From: Geomonas subterranea
GTDB lineage: Bacteria; Desulfobacterota; Desulfuromonadia; Geobacterales; Geobacteraceae
Direction: 5' to 3'
Assembly: GCF_019063845.1 (NCBI RefSeq)
Contig: NZ_CP077683.1
Span: forward strand, 1,798,001 to 1,862,000
Length of the DNA stretch: 64,000 nt
Position numbers and translations under genes: made by a program. The notes beneath the pieces were generated by a model that worked only from the letters and a program-made list of their open reading frames with translations, was not told the origin of the DNA and made no database searches. How positions within the stretch are numbered: the first letter of the stretch is position 1; each line of letters begins with the position of its first letter. Shown here in pieces: positions 34,050 to 42,732 of the stretch.

Positions 34050-34787
34050 TCATGCACCCTTCTTCCCCTTGAATTCGGCGCAGGCCCAGTCGATCTGAGA
34101 CAGAAGACCGCGCAACGAAGCCACCTCACGCTCGTCCAACTCGGCGCGGGAGAAGATGCGCCGCATGGTGCGCATCATGTGGTCGGGGTTTTGCGGGTTC
34201 AGGTAGCCGATCCTCAGGAAGGTCTTTTCCATGTGGGCGTACATCGGCTCCAGCGAGGCGGAGCCGGCCAGTTCGCGCGCGGCCTTGACCGGCGCGGGTG
34301 CGGCCCCCTTCAGGAATTCGTAGCAAAAGATGAGCACCGCCTGGGAGAGGTTCAAGGAACCGAATTCGTCGGCGGTCTCGATGGTGGACTGCCAGCGGCA
34401 CAGCGCCACCTCGTCGGTGGTGAGCCCGCTGTCCTCACGTCCGAATACCAGCGCGAGGCGGCTGTTGGGCGCGCAACCGGCGAAGCGCTCCACGATCTCC
34501 GGTGGGGTGGAGATCTCCGCGCGGTACTTGCCGTGGCGCCTCGTGGTAGCCACCGAGTACTCGCTGTCGGCTATGGCCTCCTCCAGGGAGGTGAAGATGC
34601 GCGCGCTCTCCAGGAGGTCGCGTGCGGAGACGGCGAACTTTATGGCGTCCAGGTGATCCACCTGGCAGGGGTTCACCAGGCGCAGGTCGCGCAGCCCCAT
34701 GTTTTTCATGGCCCTGCAGACCATCCCTATGTTGCCGGGACTCTGGGTCCCGACCAGAACGATGGAAACTCTTTCCTTCAAATCCAT
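34050..34787 (-). CDS. trmJ: tRNA/rRNA 2'-O-methyltransferase of the TrmJ type
   Basis: A 245-residue SPOUT-fold methyltransferase. The three SpoU motifs are clear: VLVGTQSPGNIGMVCRAMKN, LALVFGREDSGLTTDE and GSLNLSQAVLIFCYE. The TrmJ-type C-terminal helical extension (YAHMEKTFLRIGYLNP, MMRTMRRIFSRAELDEREV) is present. TrmJ methylates position 32 of several tRNAs; SpoU relatives are hard to separate, so the exact target is inferred. It ends 117 bases before the surE start and may be co-transcribed with it. Confidence 0.88.
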   Translation of the reverse strand: MDLKERVSIVLVGTQSPGNIGMVCRAMKNMGLRDLRLVNPCQVDHLDAIKFAVSARDLLESARIFTSLEEAIADSEYSVATTRRHGKYRAEISTPPEIVERFAGCAPNSRLALVFGREDSGLTTDEVALCRWQSTIETADEFGSLNLSQAVLIFCYEFLKGAAPAPVKAARELAGSASLEPMYAHMEKTFLRIGYLNPQNPDHMMRTMRRIFSRAELDEREVASLRGLLSQIDWACAEFKGKKGA

Positions 34788-35019
34788 GCAATGCCCTTCG
34801 CTGTTACAGAATGTACGGCCGGAAACCCGCCGCGGGCGGCATTAGAGCATAACCTAAGGCAATTGACAATTGACAATTGAGAGCTGACAACGGGCAGAGC
34901 GGCCTGCCTGACCGTGCCGGCACAGCAGCTGCGCCATTGACAGGTTGATCCGGATCTGCCGGGAGGCCGGCGACAGAAAAGGGGACAGGCACCTGCGGGG
35001 CCAGCCCCATTACTGTCGC
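34788..35019. repeat. Intergenic repeats: AATTGAC array and REP-like element
   Basis: 34861-34880 has a short tandem array of AATTGAC. 34977-35008 has GGGGACAGGCACC followed by a short GC-rich inverted region (GGGGCC ... CCCC). The second resembles repetitive extragenic palindromes I associate with Geobacter-type genomes; genome-wide counting would be needed. No gene here. Confidence 0.45.
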
Positions 35020-35658
35020 CTAGCGGTGGTTGTGGTTTGCTTTGGGACGACGGGGACGTGACTTGATCCGCTTGAGCCTTGCCCTGGCGTGCCGCTTGCG
35101 CCACCTCTGCACCACGAAATGGCTCGACCACAGACAGGCGATGATCCCGGCCAGCACGAGCATCAGGTAGGGCTCGTAACTTTGCAGGTCGGCGATGAAA
35201 AGAGAGGCGGTCTTGCCGAAGAGATATCCCGCCAGGGAAAAGATGATGGCCCAGGTAAGGGCGGAAAGGAAGTTCAGGTAGAGGAAACGGCGCGAGGGAA
35301 AGGTGGTCATGCCCAGGATGACCGGCAGCACGATGCGGAAACCGTAGGTGTACCGCGAGACGAAGGCAACGAAGGTTCCGTAGCGCTCGATGAGCCGCAG
35401 GGCCTTCTTGAATTTCCTGGCGAAGGTGGTGAACAGCCGCAATAGCTGCGGCCCCCTGGTGCGGCCGATATGAAAATAGAACTGGTCTCCCAGGAAGGAA
35501 CCGACCAGCGCGGAGAACATGACCAGGTAGATATCCAGGTACCCCTGGAAGGCGAGGAACCCCGCGAAGATGAGGATGGCCTCCCCTTCCAGGAAAGTCC
35601 CCAGGAAGAGCACCCAGTAACCGTGCAGCTGCAGGTATTCTTTGAACAGTTCCTGCAT
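35020..35658 (-). CDS. DedA/SNARE-associated family membrane protein
   Basis: A 212-residue inner-membrane protein with about five hydrophobic segments. DedA signatures are visible: FLEGEAILIFAGFLAFQGYL, GSFLGDQFYFHIGR and SRYTYGFRIVLPVILGMTTF. The family includes undecaprenyl-phosphate and phospholipid flippases or scramblases and supports envelope homeostasis. The strongly basic C-terminal tail (RARLKRIKSRPRRPKAN) is longer than usual. It lies between trmJ and the L,D-transpeptidase gene on the same strand, with gaps of about 70 and 230 bases. Confidence 0.88.
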   Translation of the reverse strand: MQELFKEYLQLHGYWVLFLGTFLEGEAILIFAGFLAFQGYLDIYLVMFSALVGSFLGDQFYFHIGRTRGPQLLRLFTTFARKFKKALRLIERYGTFVAFVSRYTYGFRIVLPVILGMTTFPSRRFLYLNFLSALTWAIIFSLAGYLFGKTASLFIADLQSYEPYLMLVLAGIIACLWSSHFVVQRWRKRHARARLKRIKSRPRRPKANHNHR

Positions 35659-35730
35659 AGAGGCTCCAGTTATGACAGTGGGACCGCCGCAGAGACAGTG
35701 GCAGCCACAACTGGAGAGTATAGCGCTTTA

Positions 35731-36567
35731 TTATTTCCGGTAAACGGGGTTGGTGCCCCGGACTTCGACGACCGGTGCGTCCTCCAGTTCCTCCAGGTCC
35801 CCTGTATCCTCCTCGTACTCGTTCTCCCCGACCGCCCAGGCGTAAAACTTCTGCGAGTCGATCAGCTGCGGCTTGTCAGGGATGCCGTACACGCGGTTCT
35901 GCATCCCCTCGTCGTAGAGCCCCACGCAGCCGTGCGAAGCGGGTTTGCCGGGCAAGTCGCGGGCATGGATCCAGTAGGAGACGTTGTCGGGACCGATGTG
36001 GAAGCGCATGGCGTTGTCCATCGGGTACTGGCCGCTTTCGTCTTCGGTCTTGTAGAGGGAGGAGGTGTGGTTGCGGTGGCGGGCGTCGATGCGGAAGACC
36101 CCGACGGGTGTCTCATGGCCGGGGGCACCGGTCGCGGCGGGGGCGGAAAACTTGAGTTTGCCGTTTTCGTAGGCGCCCATCCACTGCTCGGTCATGTCGA
36201 TCAGGATGTACTTGCCGTAGCGCTTCGCCTCAGCGTACTCCTCGGGCATCGGGGTGTAGCTGCGGGCGGCGGCGAGGTCGACCGGGACCTTGATGGTCAT
36301 GCCGGGATAGACGTGGCGCCGGTCGATGCGGTTGAAGCGGGCCACGGTGACCCAGTCGGCTCCGAAAAGGGATTCCAGCGTTTCCTGCGGCTCCATGAAG
36401 TGGGCGCGCCAGGGGATCTTGGCGAGGCTCGGGTATTCTACCCGGGAGAGGTCCTCCTTGGCCGGATCCTGCGGGTTCGCTCCCGGCTCGGAAGTGGCGG
36501 AGGGGTTGTAAACCACGATGGAAAAGAGGAGTACGAGGACAACAAAAGCCAGAACCTTACGTAACAT
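35731..36567 (-). CDS. L,D-transpeptidase (YkuD) with LysM domain
   Basis: A 278-residue envelope protein. A hydrophobic N-terminal segment (KVLAFVVLVLLFSIVVY) is a signal peptide or anchor. Residues about 55-95 form a LysM-like peptidoglycan-binding domain (ETLESLFGADWVTVARFNRI). The YkuD catalytic domain follows, with HIGPDNVSYWIHA and the active-site motif SHGCVGL. Such enzymes make 3-3 peptidoglycan cross-links or attach proteins to the wall. The start at 36567 is chosen over 36582 for the GGAGCAGG site. It is a single gene by spacing. Confidence 0.9.
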   Translation of the reverse strand: MLRKVLAFVVLVLLFSIVVYNPSATSEPGANPQDPAKEDLSRVEYPSLAKIPWRAHFMEPQETLESLFGADWVTVARFNRIDRRHVYPGMTIKVPVDLAAARSYTPMPEEYAEAKRYGKYILIDMTEQWMGAYENGKLKFSAPAATGAPGHETPVGVFRIDARHRNHTSSLYKTEDESGQYPMDNAMRFHIGPDNVSYWIHARDLPGKPASHGCVGLYDEGMQNRVYGIPDKPQLIDSQKFYAWAVGENEYEEDTGDLEELEDAPVVEVRGTNPVYRK

Positions 36568-36647
36568 CTTGCCTGCTCCCAACCGGAAAACGACTAATGG
36601 GGCGTGCGCCCCATTTCGTTCTTAATTAACACCTTTGCCCCGGTCGG

Positions 36648-37592
36648 TCAAGAAAAAGCGCGTCCGGCCATGACTTCCTGTACGGCGCTGTAGGGGTCGG
36701 TGCTCTTGTCGCGCATACCGGCGAGGATCTCGTCGTACTTGCCGCTCCCCTTGATGGCGCCGAAAACGGTCTCGAAGAGTTCCTCCCTGAGCGTATCGGT
36801 GAAGAGCTTGGCGTTGCGCTCCTCGATAAGGCGCTGCAGCGCCCCCGACTCTTTCAGGTAGGTATGGTGCGCGTCGAACTCCTCGACCAGCGCTTCGATG
36901 CCGACGCCCCGGGCCCCTTCGGTCTGCAGGACGCGCGGCGCCCATCCGGCGGGGTCCGGGTGCTTCATCTCCAGCATGGTGGTGAGCTCGCGCGCGGTGC
37001 GCTCGGCCCCGTCGCGGTCGGCCTTGTTGACCACGAAGACGTCGCCGATCTCGAGAATACCGGCCTTGATGGCCTGGATGTCGTCGCCAAGCCCCGGGAC
37101 CATGACCACGACCGTGGTATGGGCCGTGCTCACGATATCGACCTCATCCTGCCCTACCCCCACCGTCTCGATGACGATGACGTCCATCCCCATTGCGTCC
37201 ATGACGTTGACCACGTCGGTGGTCGAGCGCGAGAGACCGCCCAGGGCCCCGCGCGTGGCGAGGCTGCGGATGAAGACCCCCGCGTCGTCGGCGTGGCGGT
37301 TCATCCTGATCCGGTCGCCGAGGATGGCGCCGCCGGAGAAGGGGCTGGTGGGGTCGATGGCGACCACCCCGACCAGGAGATCCTTCTTCCGGTAGGCGGA
37401 GACGATCTGGTCCACCAGGGTGGACTTGCCCGCCCCCGGGGGGCCGGTGATGCCGATGATGTAGGCGTTGCCGGTGTGGGGGTAGAGGCTCTTCAGTTCT
37501 TCGATGGCGCTCTTGAAGCGGTCATCGATGTCGCGCATTAGGCGCGCAGCGGCGCGTATGTCGCCGTCCAGCACGCGTTCGGCCAGGGTCAT
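36648..37592 (-). CDS. meaB: Methylmalonyl-CoA mutase-associated GTPase MeaB
   Basis: A 314-residue G3E-type GTPase that guards loading of adenosylcobalamin into methylmalonyl-CoA mutase. Seen: Walker A GITGPPGAGKSTLVDQ, IDPTSPFSGGAILGDRIRM, the switch region IVIETVGVGQDEVD and base-recognition NKADRDGAE. The length is normal. It lies in a same-strand group with the B12-binding subunit and CobO, which fits delivery of the cofactor to the mutase. Confidence 0.95.
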   Translation of the reverse strand: MTLAERVLDGDIRAAARLMRDIDDRFKSAIEELKSLYPHTGNAYIIGITGPPGAGKSTLVDQIVSAYRKKDLLVGVVAIDPTSPFSGGAILGDRIRMNRHADDAGVFIRSLATRGALGGLSRSTTDVVNVMDAMGMDVIVIETVGVGQDEVDIVSTAHTTVVVMVPGLGDDIQAIKAGILEIGDVFVVNKADRDGAERTARELTTMLEMKHPDPAGWAPRVLQTEGARGVGIEALVEEFDAHHTYLKESGALQRLIEERNAKLFTDTLREELFETVFGAIKGSGKYDEILAGMRDKSTDPYSAVQEVMAGRAFS

Positions 37593-37785
37593 GGGAGGCT
37601 CCAGAATCCTTTCTACGTTCTACGTTTTAAGTTCTACGCTTTGAGTTCTACGTTCTACCTTAAACGGTAAAAAAACAACCGCTTGGCACCAAGTGATACG
37701 CCGCGGGCTGCTCTTTGGCAACCGCGCGGCGCACTTGTTTCCGTACCGGTCCTAACGTAGAACCTGGAACGCAGAACGTTAGCTA
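37593..37785. repeat. TTCTACG-type short repeats
   Basis: 37611-37657 carries four TTCTACG/TTCTACC words spaced irregularly; 37754-37780 carries the complementary words CGTAGAAC and GCAGAACG. They may pair into a long imperfect stem between meaB and the mutase-subunit gene. Confidence 0.5.
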
Positions 37786-38190
37786 TTAGGCGTGGGGCGT
37801 GATGTTGTCGCGGACCCAGCCGACGATGGTCTCGGTGGAGGTGCCGGGGGTAAAGACCTCGGCGATGCCGGCGGACTTGAGGCCCGGGATGTCGTCTTCC
37901 GGGATGACGCCGCCAGCCATGAGCACGATATCGGAAGCACCCTTCTCGGTCATGATCTCCCTGACCGCGGGAAGCAGGGTGTTGTGGGCGCCGGAGAGGA
38001 TGGAGAGCGCTACCAGGTCAACGTCCTCCTGGATGGCGGCGGAGACGATCTGCTCCGGGGTCTGGTGCAGACCGGTGTAGATTACCTCGAAACCGGCATC
38101 GCGGAAGGCGCGGGCGATGATCTTGGCACCCCTGTCGTGGCCGTCAAGACCAGGCTTTCCCACCAGCACGCGAATTCTTCTTTCAGCCAT
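37786..38190 (-). CDS. B12-binding subunit of methylmalonyl-CoA mutase
   Basis: A 134-residue cobalamin-binding domain protein. The B12 motif is [13 protein letters not shown] (DxHxxG) near residues 11-23, followed by [12 protein letters not shown] and [11 protein letters not shown]. It corresponds to the C-terminal domain of the large mutase subunit, encoded separately as in several anaerobes and archaea; the catalytic subunit is not in the window. It lies between meaB and cobO. Confidence 0.93.
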   Translation of the reverse strand: MAERRIRVLVGKPGLDGHDRGAKIIARAFRDAGFEVIYTGLHQTPEQIVSAAIQEDVDLVALSILSGAHNTLLPAVREIMTEKGASDIVLMAGGVIPEDDIPGLKSAGIAEVFTPGTSTETIVGWVRDNITPHA

Positions 38191-38223
38191 GGAAACCTCC
38201 GATATCAGTAAATTGAATGGGTT

Positions 38224-38754
38224 TTATTTCTCGATGCCGACGCGCGCGTTGACGCCGGCCTTGTAATAATGTTTGATCTCGCACATCTCGGTGACCAGGT
38301 CCGCCGCCTCGATGACCTTCTCGTGCGCGTTGCGGCCGGTAAGGACCAGTTCCACCTGCGGCGGCTTGCTGGCCATAAGCTCCAGCACACCTTCCACCGG
38401 GATGAGTCCCATGGAGACCGAGCCGTTGATCTCATCAAGGATCACGAGGTCGTACTCGCCGCCGCAGACCTTTTCCGTCGCCAGCGCGAGCGCCTCGGCG
38501 GCAAGGTCCTTGTCGGCCTGGGCCGGATTGTCCTTGTTGACCCATCCCGGGCGGCCGGTCTGGATGATGGTGAGGAAAGGAGCCAGTCGCTCGGCCGCCA
38601 TCTGCTCGCCGTAAGGACCTCCCCCCTTCATAAACTGGATCATGCAGACCTTGAGCTCTCGGCCGACGGCGCGCAGGGCGAGTCCCAGCGAGGCCGTGGT
38701 TTTCCCCTTGCCGTTACCGGTATACACCTGAATAAGACCGCGTTCCAGTTTCAA
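38224..38754 (-). CDS. cobO: Cob(I)alamin adenosyltransferase CobO
   Basis: A 176-residue enzyme that adenosylates corrinoids to make adenosylcobalamin. Seen: P-loop TGNGKGKTTASLGLALR near residue 15, CMIQFMKGG, and VILDEINGSVSMGLI. I chose the TTG at 38754 (LKLERGLIQVYTGNG), which has GGGGG five bases upstream and gives the usual length; the frame extends to 38853 but the extra residues do not look like the family. It supplies cofactor to the mutase, consistent with the neighbours. Confidence 0.93.
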   Translation of the reverse strand: MKLERGLIQVYTGNGKGKTTASLGLALRAVGRELKVCMIQFMKGGGPYGEQMAAERLAPFLTIIQTGRPGWVNKDNPAQADKDLAAEALALATEKVCGGEYDLVILDEINGSVSMGLIPVEGVLELMASKPPQVELVLTGRNAHEKVIEAADLVTEMCEIKHYYKAGVNARVGIEK

Positions 38755-39136
38755 GACATCCCCCGCTCGTGTTTTTCGCCGCAGCAGCGGTGTGCCGTTT
38801 GCGCTGACGCTAACGGAAGCCCCGCGGCGACGCAGCACTATAGCAACTGCCAAAGGAGCGTGTCAAGGCCAAAGAGGCACCATTTAAAACGACGTTAGCG
38901 ATAACAGCTTATACGTGGCGTCCCGCTTAACCAAGGCAAATCCCCTCTGTCTCCCCTTCGCAATGGGGAGGACGCGGGGCCCCGTGCAGCGCTTCGTGGA
39001 GTAAAATAACAGTTGGCAGGAATTGCCGTGACAACCAAATAATTTCACTTCATGCTCGGACTATAACTGTTCGCGGTACTTTACATACTTGCGACGAGGA
39101 GCGCTCTGATACAACGGAATCCCCGACAAACAAGCC
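38755..39136. other. Intergenic region upstream of tRNA-Val
   Basis: No gene and no clear riboswitch or hairpin seen. The right end leads into the tRNA-Val promoter. Confidence 0.4.
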
Positions 39137-39165
39137 TTGACATCGAAAAGGGCATCTGCTACATA
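39137..39165 (+). promoter_or_regulatory. Promoter of tRNA-Val
   Basis: A consensus TTGACA at 39137-39142, a 17-base spacer and TACATA at 39160-39165, 12 bases before the tRNA 5' end. Confidence 0.85.
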
Positions 39166-39177
39166 GACAGGACGCAT

Positions 39178-39252
39178 GGGCGATTAGCTCAGCGGGAGAG
39201 CACTGCCTTCACACGGCAGGGGTCACTGGTTCGAACCCAGTATCGCCCACCA
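39178..39252 (+). tRNA. tRNA-Val(CAC)
   Basis: Cloverleaf with acceptor GGGCGAT/ATCGCCC, anticodon stem CTGCC/GGCAG, loop TTCACAC (anticodon CAC), T loop TTCGAAC, discriminator A and encoded CCA. Confidence 0.97.
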
Positions 39253-39258
39253 TGCAAA
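39208..39258 (+). repeat. Left att site of island 2 (51-bp direct repeat)
   Basis: Anticodon loop to six bases past CCA of tRNA-Val, identical to 44621-44671. Confidence 0.96.
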
Positions 39259-39261
39259 ATC

Positions 39262-39293
39262 AAAGGGTTAGCTATTACAGCTAACCCTTTTTT
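39262..39293 (+). terminator. Terminator after tRNA-Val, supplied by island 2
   Basis: A 12-bp stem AAAGGGTTAGCT/AGCTAACCCTTT with a short loop followed by a T run. The original terminator of the tRNA now lies beyond the island at 44676. Confidence 0.88.
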
Positions 39294-39375
39294 GTATTAG
39301 TTCGTCAAGGTCGTGCGGCATATATGCGGCAACATGTCAGCCACTGGCTTTATCTTCTAGTTACCTACATTTTTT

Positions 39376-39744
39376 TCAAACGCTCTCCTTTACTGCCCTC
39401 GTTACCGCTCGTGTGATTCGTATAACCATCCGGCGCGTCTCCTCGTCAAGTTCCTGTAGAAGGATTTCTAGCTGTTCAATCCCCCTTGCATCCTCTTTTA
39501 GGTGGCCGAACTCGAACAAATCTCGAATCTCAACCCGCAACGCGTTTGCTATAGCTTCCATAGTCTCCAAAGATGGTGAACTCTTGCCTAACTCTATGCG
39601 GCTCACATAACGCGGGTCTACGTCAACTCTCTCCGCTAGTTGCTCCTGAGAAAGGTTGCACCCCCTCCTAACCTCCCTTATCCGCATTCCAAGTAACTCT
39701 TTCGTGGTCGGCATTGCCCCCCCCTCTTTGAACTGTGGGAACAT
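39376..39744 (-). CDS. XRE-family transcriptional regulator
   Basis: A 122-residue Cro/CI-type regulator; translation may begin at the Met at 39714 (MPTTKELLGMRIREVR). The HTH is NLSQEQLAERVDVDPRYVSR, then SPSLETMEAIANALRVEIRD and a helical C-terminus (LEILLQELDEETRRMVIRIT). It is closely similar to the XRE protein of island 1 (19731-20051), so the two elements share a regulator lineage. It is divergent from the gene at 39858 and probably represses across that region. Confidence 0.88.
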   Translation of the reverse strand: MFPQFKEGGAMPTTKELLGMRIREVRRGCNLSQEQLAERVDVDPRYVSRIELGKSSPSLETMEAIANALRVEIRDLFEFGHLKEDARGIEQLEILLQELDEETRRMVIRITRAVTRAVKESV

Positions 39745-39770
39745 TGCACGGTTAAGCGACCAGAGTAAGC

Positions 39771-39799
39771 ACCTTCTGGGTAGAAGAATATGGTATACT
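39771..39799 (+). promoter_or_regulatory. Extended -10 promoter for the gene at 39858
   Basis: TGGTATACT at 39791-39799 fits an extended -10 element; the -35 region is weak, which is usual for this class and suits repression by the divergent XRE protein. Confidence 0.45.
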
Positions 39800-39857
39800 G
39801 ACTATCTGTGTGGTAGAAAATTCTTTCGGCGATCATTAGAAGCAATAGGAGGGGAGA

Positions 39858-40151
39858 ATGGACGACCTGATATTGTATGGACTGTGCGGCGTTGTTGTGT
39901 TGGCCGTCATGGGAGCGTTCCTGACAAAAAGCCCAAAAGCTGCCTTTGCCAAAATGGGACCTGTAGCGGGTAAAACGAAAGCCGAGATATTCGCCAAAGC
40001 TGGCCCTCCCAATTCCGTTTCAGCGGCACCCGATGGAAAGACTGTGTACCAATGGTTTGAAATCAGTCATCTCGGCAATGATGCATACCACATCGCACTC
40101 ATCTTTAACGGTGATATCTGCGAGGGCATTACTCATGAATTCAGGAGTTGA
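39858..40151 (+). CDS. Membrane-anchored small protein, SmpA/OmlA-like fold suggested
   Basis: A 97-residue protein with an N-terminal membrane segment (LILYGLCGVVVLAVMGAFL) and a soluble domain: GKTKAEIFAKAGPPNSVSAA, VYQWFEI, YHIALIFNGDICEGITHEF. The pattern helix, G-x-P, then strands with W and a final Cys resembles BamE/SmpA-type domains; I infer this fold only from pattern. GGAGGGGAGA precedes the ATG. It is a single gene with its own promoter. Function unknown. Confidence 0.65.
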   Translation: MDDLILYGLCGVVVLAVMGAFLTKSPKAAFAKMGPVAGKTKAEIFAKAGPPNSVSAAPDGKTVYQWFEISHLGNDAYHIALIFNGDICEGITHEFRS

Positions 40152-40216
40152 TGATTCGTACTTATTGTGTGCCGTCCCTTCCGCTACTGTCGTTGATTCA
40201 GGTGAGGTGTAAATAG

Positions 40217-40438
40217 TTATACTATACGTGATCGGTCAATAGACATTATGGAGACTATACATCTAGCAGCTTTCACTCTCACGTCTGGGGATGCAGTTCC
40301 AACAAGATTCATGAGTAACAAGACCAAATCAGGCCCCATATCCCTAGCTAACTCAACTGCGAGCGATAGGGATTCAAAAGAATCTGTTTTGTGCACAAGA
40401 GCCATAACGCCATTGCTGTTAGTGGGTGTGGTTTTCAT
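40217..40438 (-). CDS. Small protein of unknown function
   Basis: A 73-residue frame, mostly helical (SFESLSLAVELARDMGPDLV, LLLMNLVGTASPDVRVKAARC). The helix-turn-helix spacing hints at a HEAT-like pair. The ribosome-binding site is poor (GGGA). No family recognised. Confidence 0.4.
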   Translation of the reverse strand: MKTTPTNSNGVMALVHKTDSFESLSLAVELARDMGPDLVLLLMNLVGTASPDVRVKAARCIVSIMSIDRSRIV

Positions 40439-40520
40439 CTTTTTGTCCCATAGGTTTTGTCTTTAATGTCAAAAAGTGGTCGATTCATGAAATATAGTAT
40501 AGGCGCTTAGCTTCAATGTC

Positions 40521-40844
40521 TTAGATGCTTTTGGGTGTGGCGTTGGAGTTTTTGGTAATACCCTTTATTACTGCTATTATGTCGAATCTTCCCCACTTCA
40601 CAGCAAGGATATATTCTTTAAAGCGTAAACCATCTAAGGCTTTCCAGACTTGTGACAGGTGCAATCCGGTTTCTGTCCCTATCTGTCTCTGAGTGATCGG
40701 TATGGGCCATTCAGATGCCCCATGCTTTTCAAGAAGGTTTAATACCTTTTTTTCGGTCTTCGTCAGCTTCATTCTTTTGGGAATGGTAGTAGGTGGCTTG
40801 GACATCAGTTTGAAATTCATTATATCCTGGTCAGTCATGCTCAT
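40521..40844 (-). CDS. Winged-helix DNA-binding protein (MarR-like HTH)
   Basis: A 107-residue protein. Residues 28-90 look like a winged helix: LTKTEKKVLNLLEKHGASEW, ITQRQIGTETGLHLSQVWKA and a wing ending in KWGRFDIIAV. AAGGAGAAAGTA precedes the ATG. Such small proteins on islands usually regulate integration or cargo genes; the target is unknown. Confidence 0.6.
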   Translation of the reverse strand: MSMTDQDIMNFKLMSKPPTTIPKRMKLTKTEKKVLNLLEKHGASEWPIPITQRQIGTETGLHLSQVWKALDGLRFKEYILAVKWGRFDIIAVIKGITKNSNATPKSI

Positions 40845-41231
40845 TACTTTCTCCTTGGATTTTTAGCATCCCCCAAAATTCTGCCTGTATAACAGAGCAA
40901 CCAGACCAATTCTATGAATAATTGTTACAGGGTCGGAATCGAGTTGATGCCCCCAGGGATATCTTTAAACCCTCCACCACGGTCCTACGGTCACCAAATT
41001 TCATTGGTTGTAAATTTAAGCGCCTAGGACATCTCCCCCGCCGCCCCTTACCCTTCCCCGAAACGGTATCCACTTTACCCCCCGCCGATTTAAGATGTTA
41101 ATGCCTCAGTTTTTCAGAAGCCACCATTAATTTTTTAAAGAGAAGGGCACTTTTTTTCTTGCCACAACTTCTTTCTTTGTTATAACATTTCTATAAATGG
41201 TCATTCAAACAAATGTTACATGAGGGACGCC
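40845..41231. other. Gap upstream of the serine recombinase
   Basis: No gene. The last 100 bases are AT-rich (TTTGTTATAACATTTCTATA) and probably carry the recombinase promoter and its crossover site, which I cannot delimit. Confidence 0.4.
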
Positions 41232-41900
41232 ATGGAATATGTAAGCTATTTGAGGGTATCGACTGACCAGCAGGCCGGGGCAGGCAACGGAATAGAAGCC
41301 CAGAGAAAAGCAATTGAAGACTTCGCAGCAGCAGAAGGTTCCCGCATTGTGAAGGAATATATTGAAGTGGAATCAGGGGCTGACGATGGCCGCCCCATTA
41401 TGCGTGAGGCTTTGGTATATGCTCAGTTGCGGGGGGCAATATTGTTAGTGAAGACGCTGGACCGGATTAGCCGTGATCTGCATTTCATAACCGCTCTGGA
41501 AAAATCTGAGGTAGCCTTTAAAATCGTCGATATGCCCACCGCCGACTCCTTTACCCTCCACATCTACGGGAGCCTTGCAGAGAGGGAACGCCAGCTTATC
41601 AGCATCCGCACGAAGGCTGCTCTGGCAGCAGTCAAAGCTCGGGGTGTAATTCTTGGCAAGCCTGAGAACCTGACACACGAAGCGAGAGCCAAGGGACGTC
41701 AATCTTCCTTGGCCAAAAGAATGGCTAGCTCAGATGACTTTGCCAGCAAGATAGGTCCTATCATGTCTGGGTATAGGGGAGAAGGCCTCTCCTTTGATGC
41801 AATAGCTAAAAAGCTGAACGAAGAGGGGTTGAAAACGAAAAAAGGTGGGGCATGGGCAGGTATGACAGTAAAGAGGGTGCTCGACAAAATTAGAGGCTAA
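41232..41900 (+). CDS. Small serine recombinase (resolvase/invertase family)
   Basis: A 222-residue recombinase. The nucleophile Ser lies in YLRVSTDQQ; the Arg cluster is in TLDRISRDL and SLAERERQLISIRT. The C-terminus (about 150-222) carries a Recombinase-type HTH (GLSFDAIAKKLNEEGL and AGMTVKRVL). The start at 41232 has GAGG six bases upstream; an ATG at 41220 lacks one. It could resolve multimers of the excised element or invert DNA; no inverted crossover sites were identified. Confidence 0.9.
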   Translation: MEYVSYLRVSTDQQAGAGNGIEAQRKAIEDFAAAEGSRIVKEYIEVESGADDGRPIMREALVYAQLRGAILLVKTLDRISRDLHFITALEKSEVAFKIVDMPTADSFTLHIYGSLAERERQLISIRTKAALAAVKARGVILGKPENLTHEARAKGRQSSLAKRMASSDDFASKIGPIMSGYRGEGLSFDAIAKKLNEEGLKTKKGGAWAGMTVKRVLDKIRG

Positions 41901-42442
41901 GGTGTTGCGTCAAAGCCATGGTCTTGATATTGTGGTGACAGGGCGGCGGCAGCCGTCCCTCGTAACCTCCTTCCCCACCACACCTATCTATCACCTTCTG
42001 TGATCTTAATGTCACTAGGAGGGGTTCTATAGTCTCTCCTACTACTTCTCTATCCTTTTGGTCCCGTCCCACTTATCCACCCCTGCCTTTATACCCCTCC
42101 CAATGTCCACATCTCTACTACTTCTACTACTTGGCATTTCCTCAGTTTACCAACTAGGAACAATAGCCCCCCTACCCATCAAGACGATAGGGTCGGCTCT
42201 CTTCCGTCAGATGATGGCTGCTACTGCCCACCATCTGAGGCCTGAACGCCTTTTGCAGCGACAGTTCAGGTTTTCCCAGACTATCAGCGGTCTGCAAAAC
42301 CGCCCCCAGCACGCTCTAGGATACGCCCCACGTTGCTGCTTCGCTGGTCCCTTGGTAGCAGCACTACAATTACCCGCGCCAATGGATTGAGCCGCCCACG
42401 GGTAATAAAACTCACTGTTAGCCTGTGCCTCTAACGCAACAG
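41901..42442. other. Gene-poor stretch in island 2
   Basis: About 540 bases with no supported gene. Frames here have poor composition and no ribosome-binding sites. Confidence 0.4.
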
Positions 42443-42646
42443 TCAGCTCTTAGCAAACATTTCGAGCCATGCATCAAGATCTTCGCGAAGGTACCGAATA
42501 GCACGTCTCCCTATTCGAATATAACGTGGCCCAGGCACGCGCCCCTTCAAGTCACCGTTCATGCGTGACTGCCTGAGAAAGGACCTGCTCATCGCAATGT
42601 AATCGGCAGCTTCTGCCTCGGTGAAGCCCCTTTTTACAGCAGCCAT
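42443..42646 (-). CDS. AlpA/excisionase-like helix-turn-helix protein
   Basis: A 67-residue protein of the MerR-like HTH_17 type: FTEAEAADYIAMSRSFLRQS, then GPRYIRIGRRAIRYLREDLD and AWLE. The PxYxRIGRRxIRYxxxDLxxWL tail is characteristic of AlpA-type regulators and excisionases that control integrase direction. The start at 42646 has GGGGGCG upstream. It lies between the 137-residue protein and the serine recombinase, same strand as the integrase. Confidence 0.82.
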   Translation of the reverse strand: MAAVKRGFTEAEAADYIAMSRSFLRQSRMNGDLKGRVPGPRYIRIGRRAIRYLREDLDAWLEMFAKS

Positions 42647-42732
42647 ACACGCCCCCAAGAATGTGAAGATCTCTGGGAGCCATTGTTGCAAAGACAGAAG
42701 TCATTTGTCACAGGAGAAAAATAACCAATTAT

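Noticed and set aside
38755-39136. Cobalamin riboswitch ahead of cobO
   Set aside because: I see no B12-box-like conserved core or matching stem arrangement in the gap; the gene order alone is not evidence.
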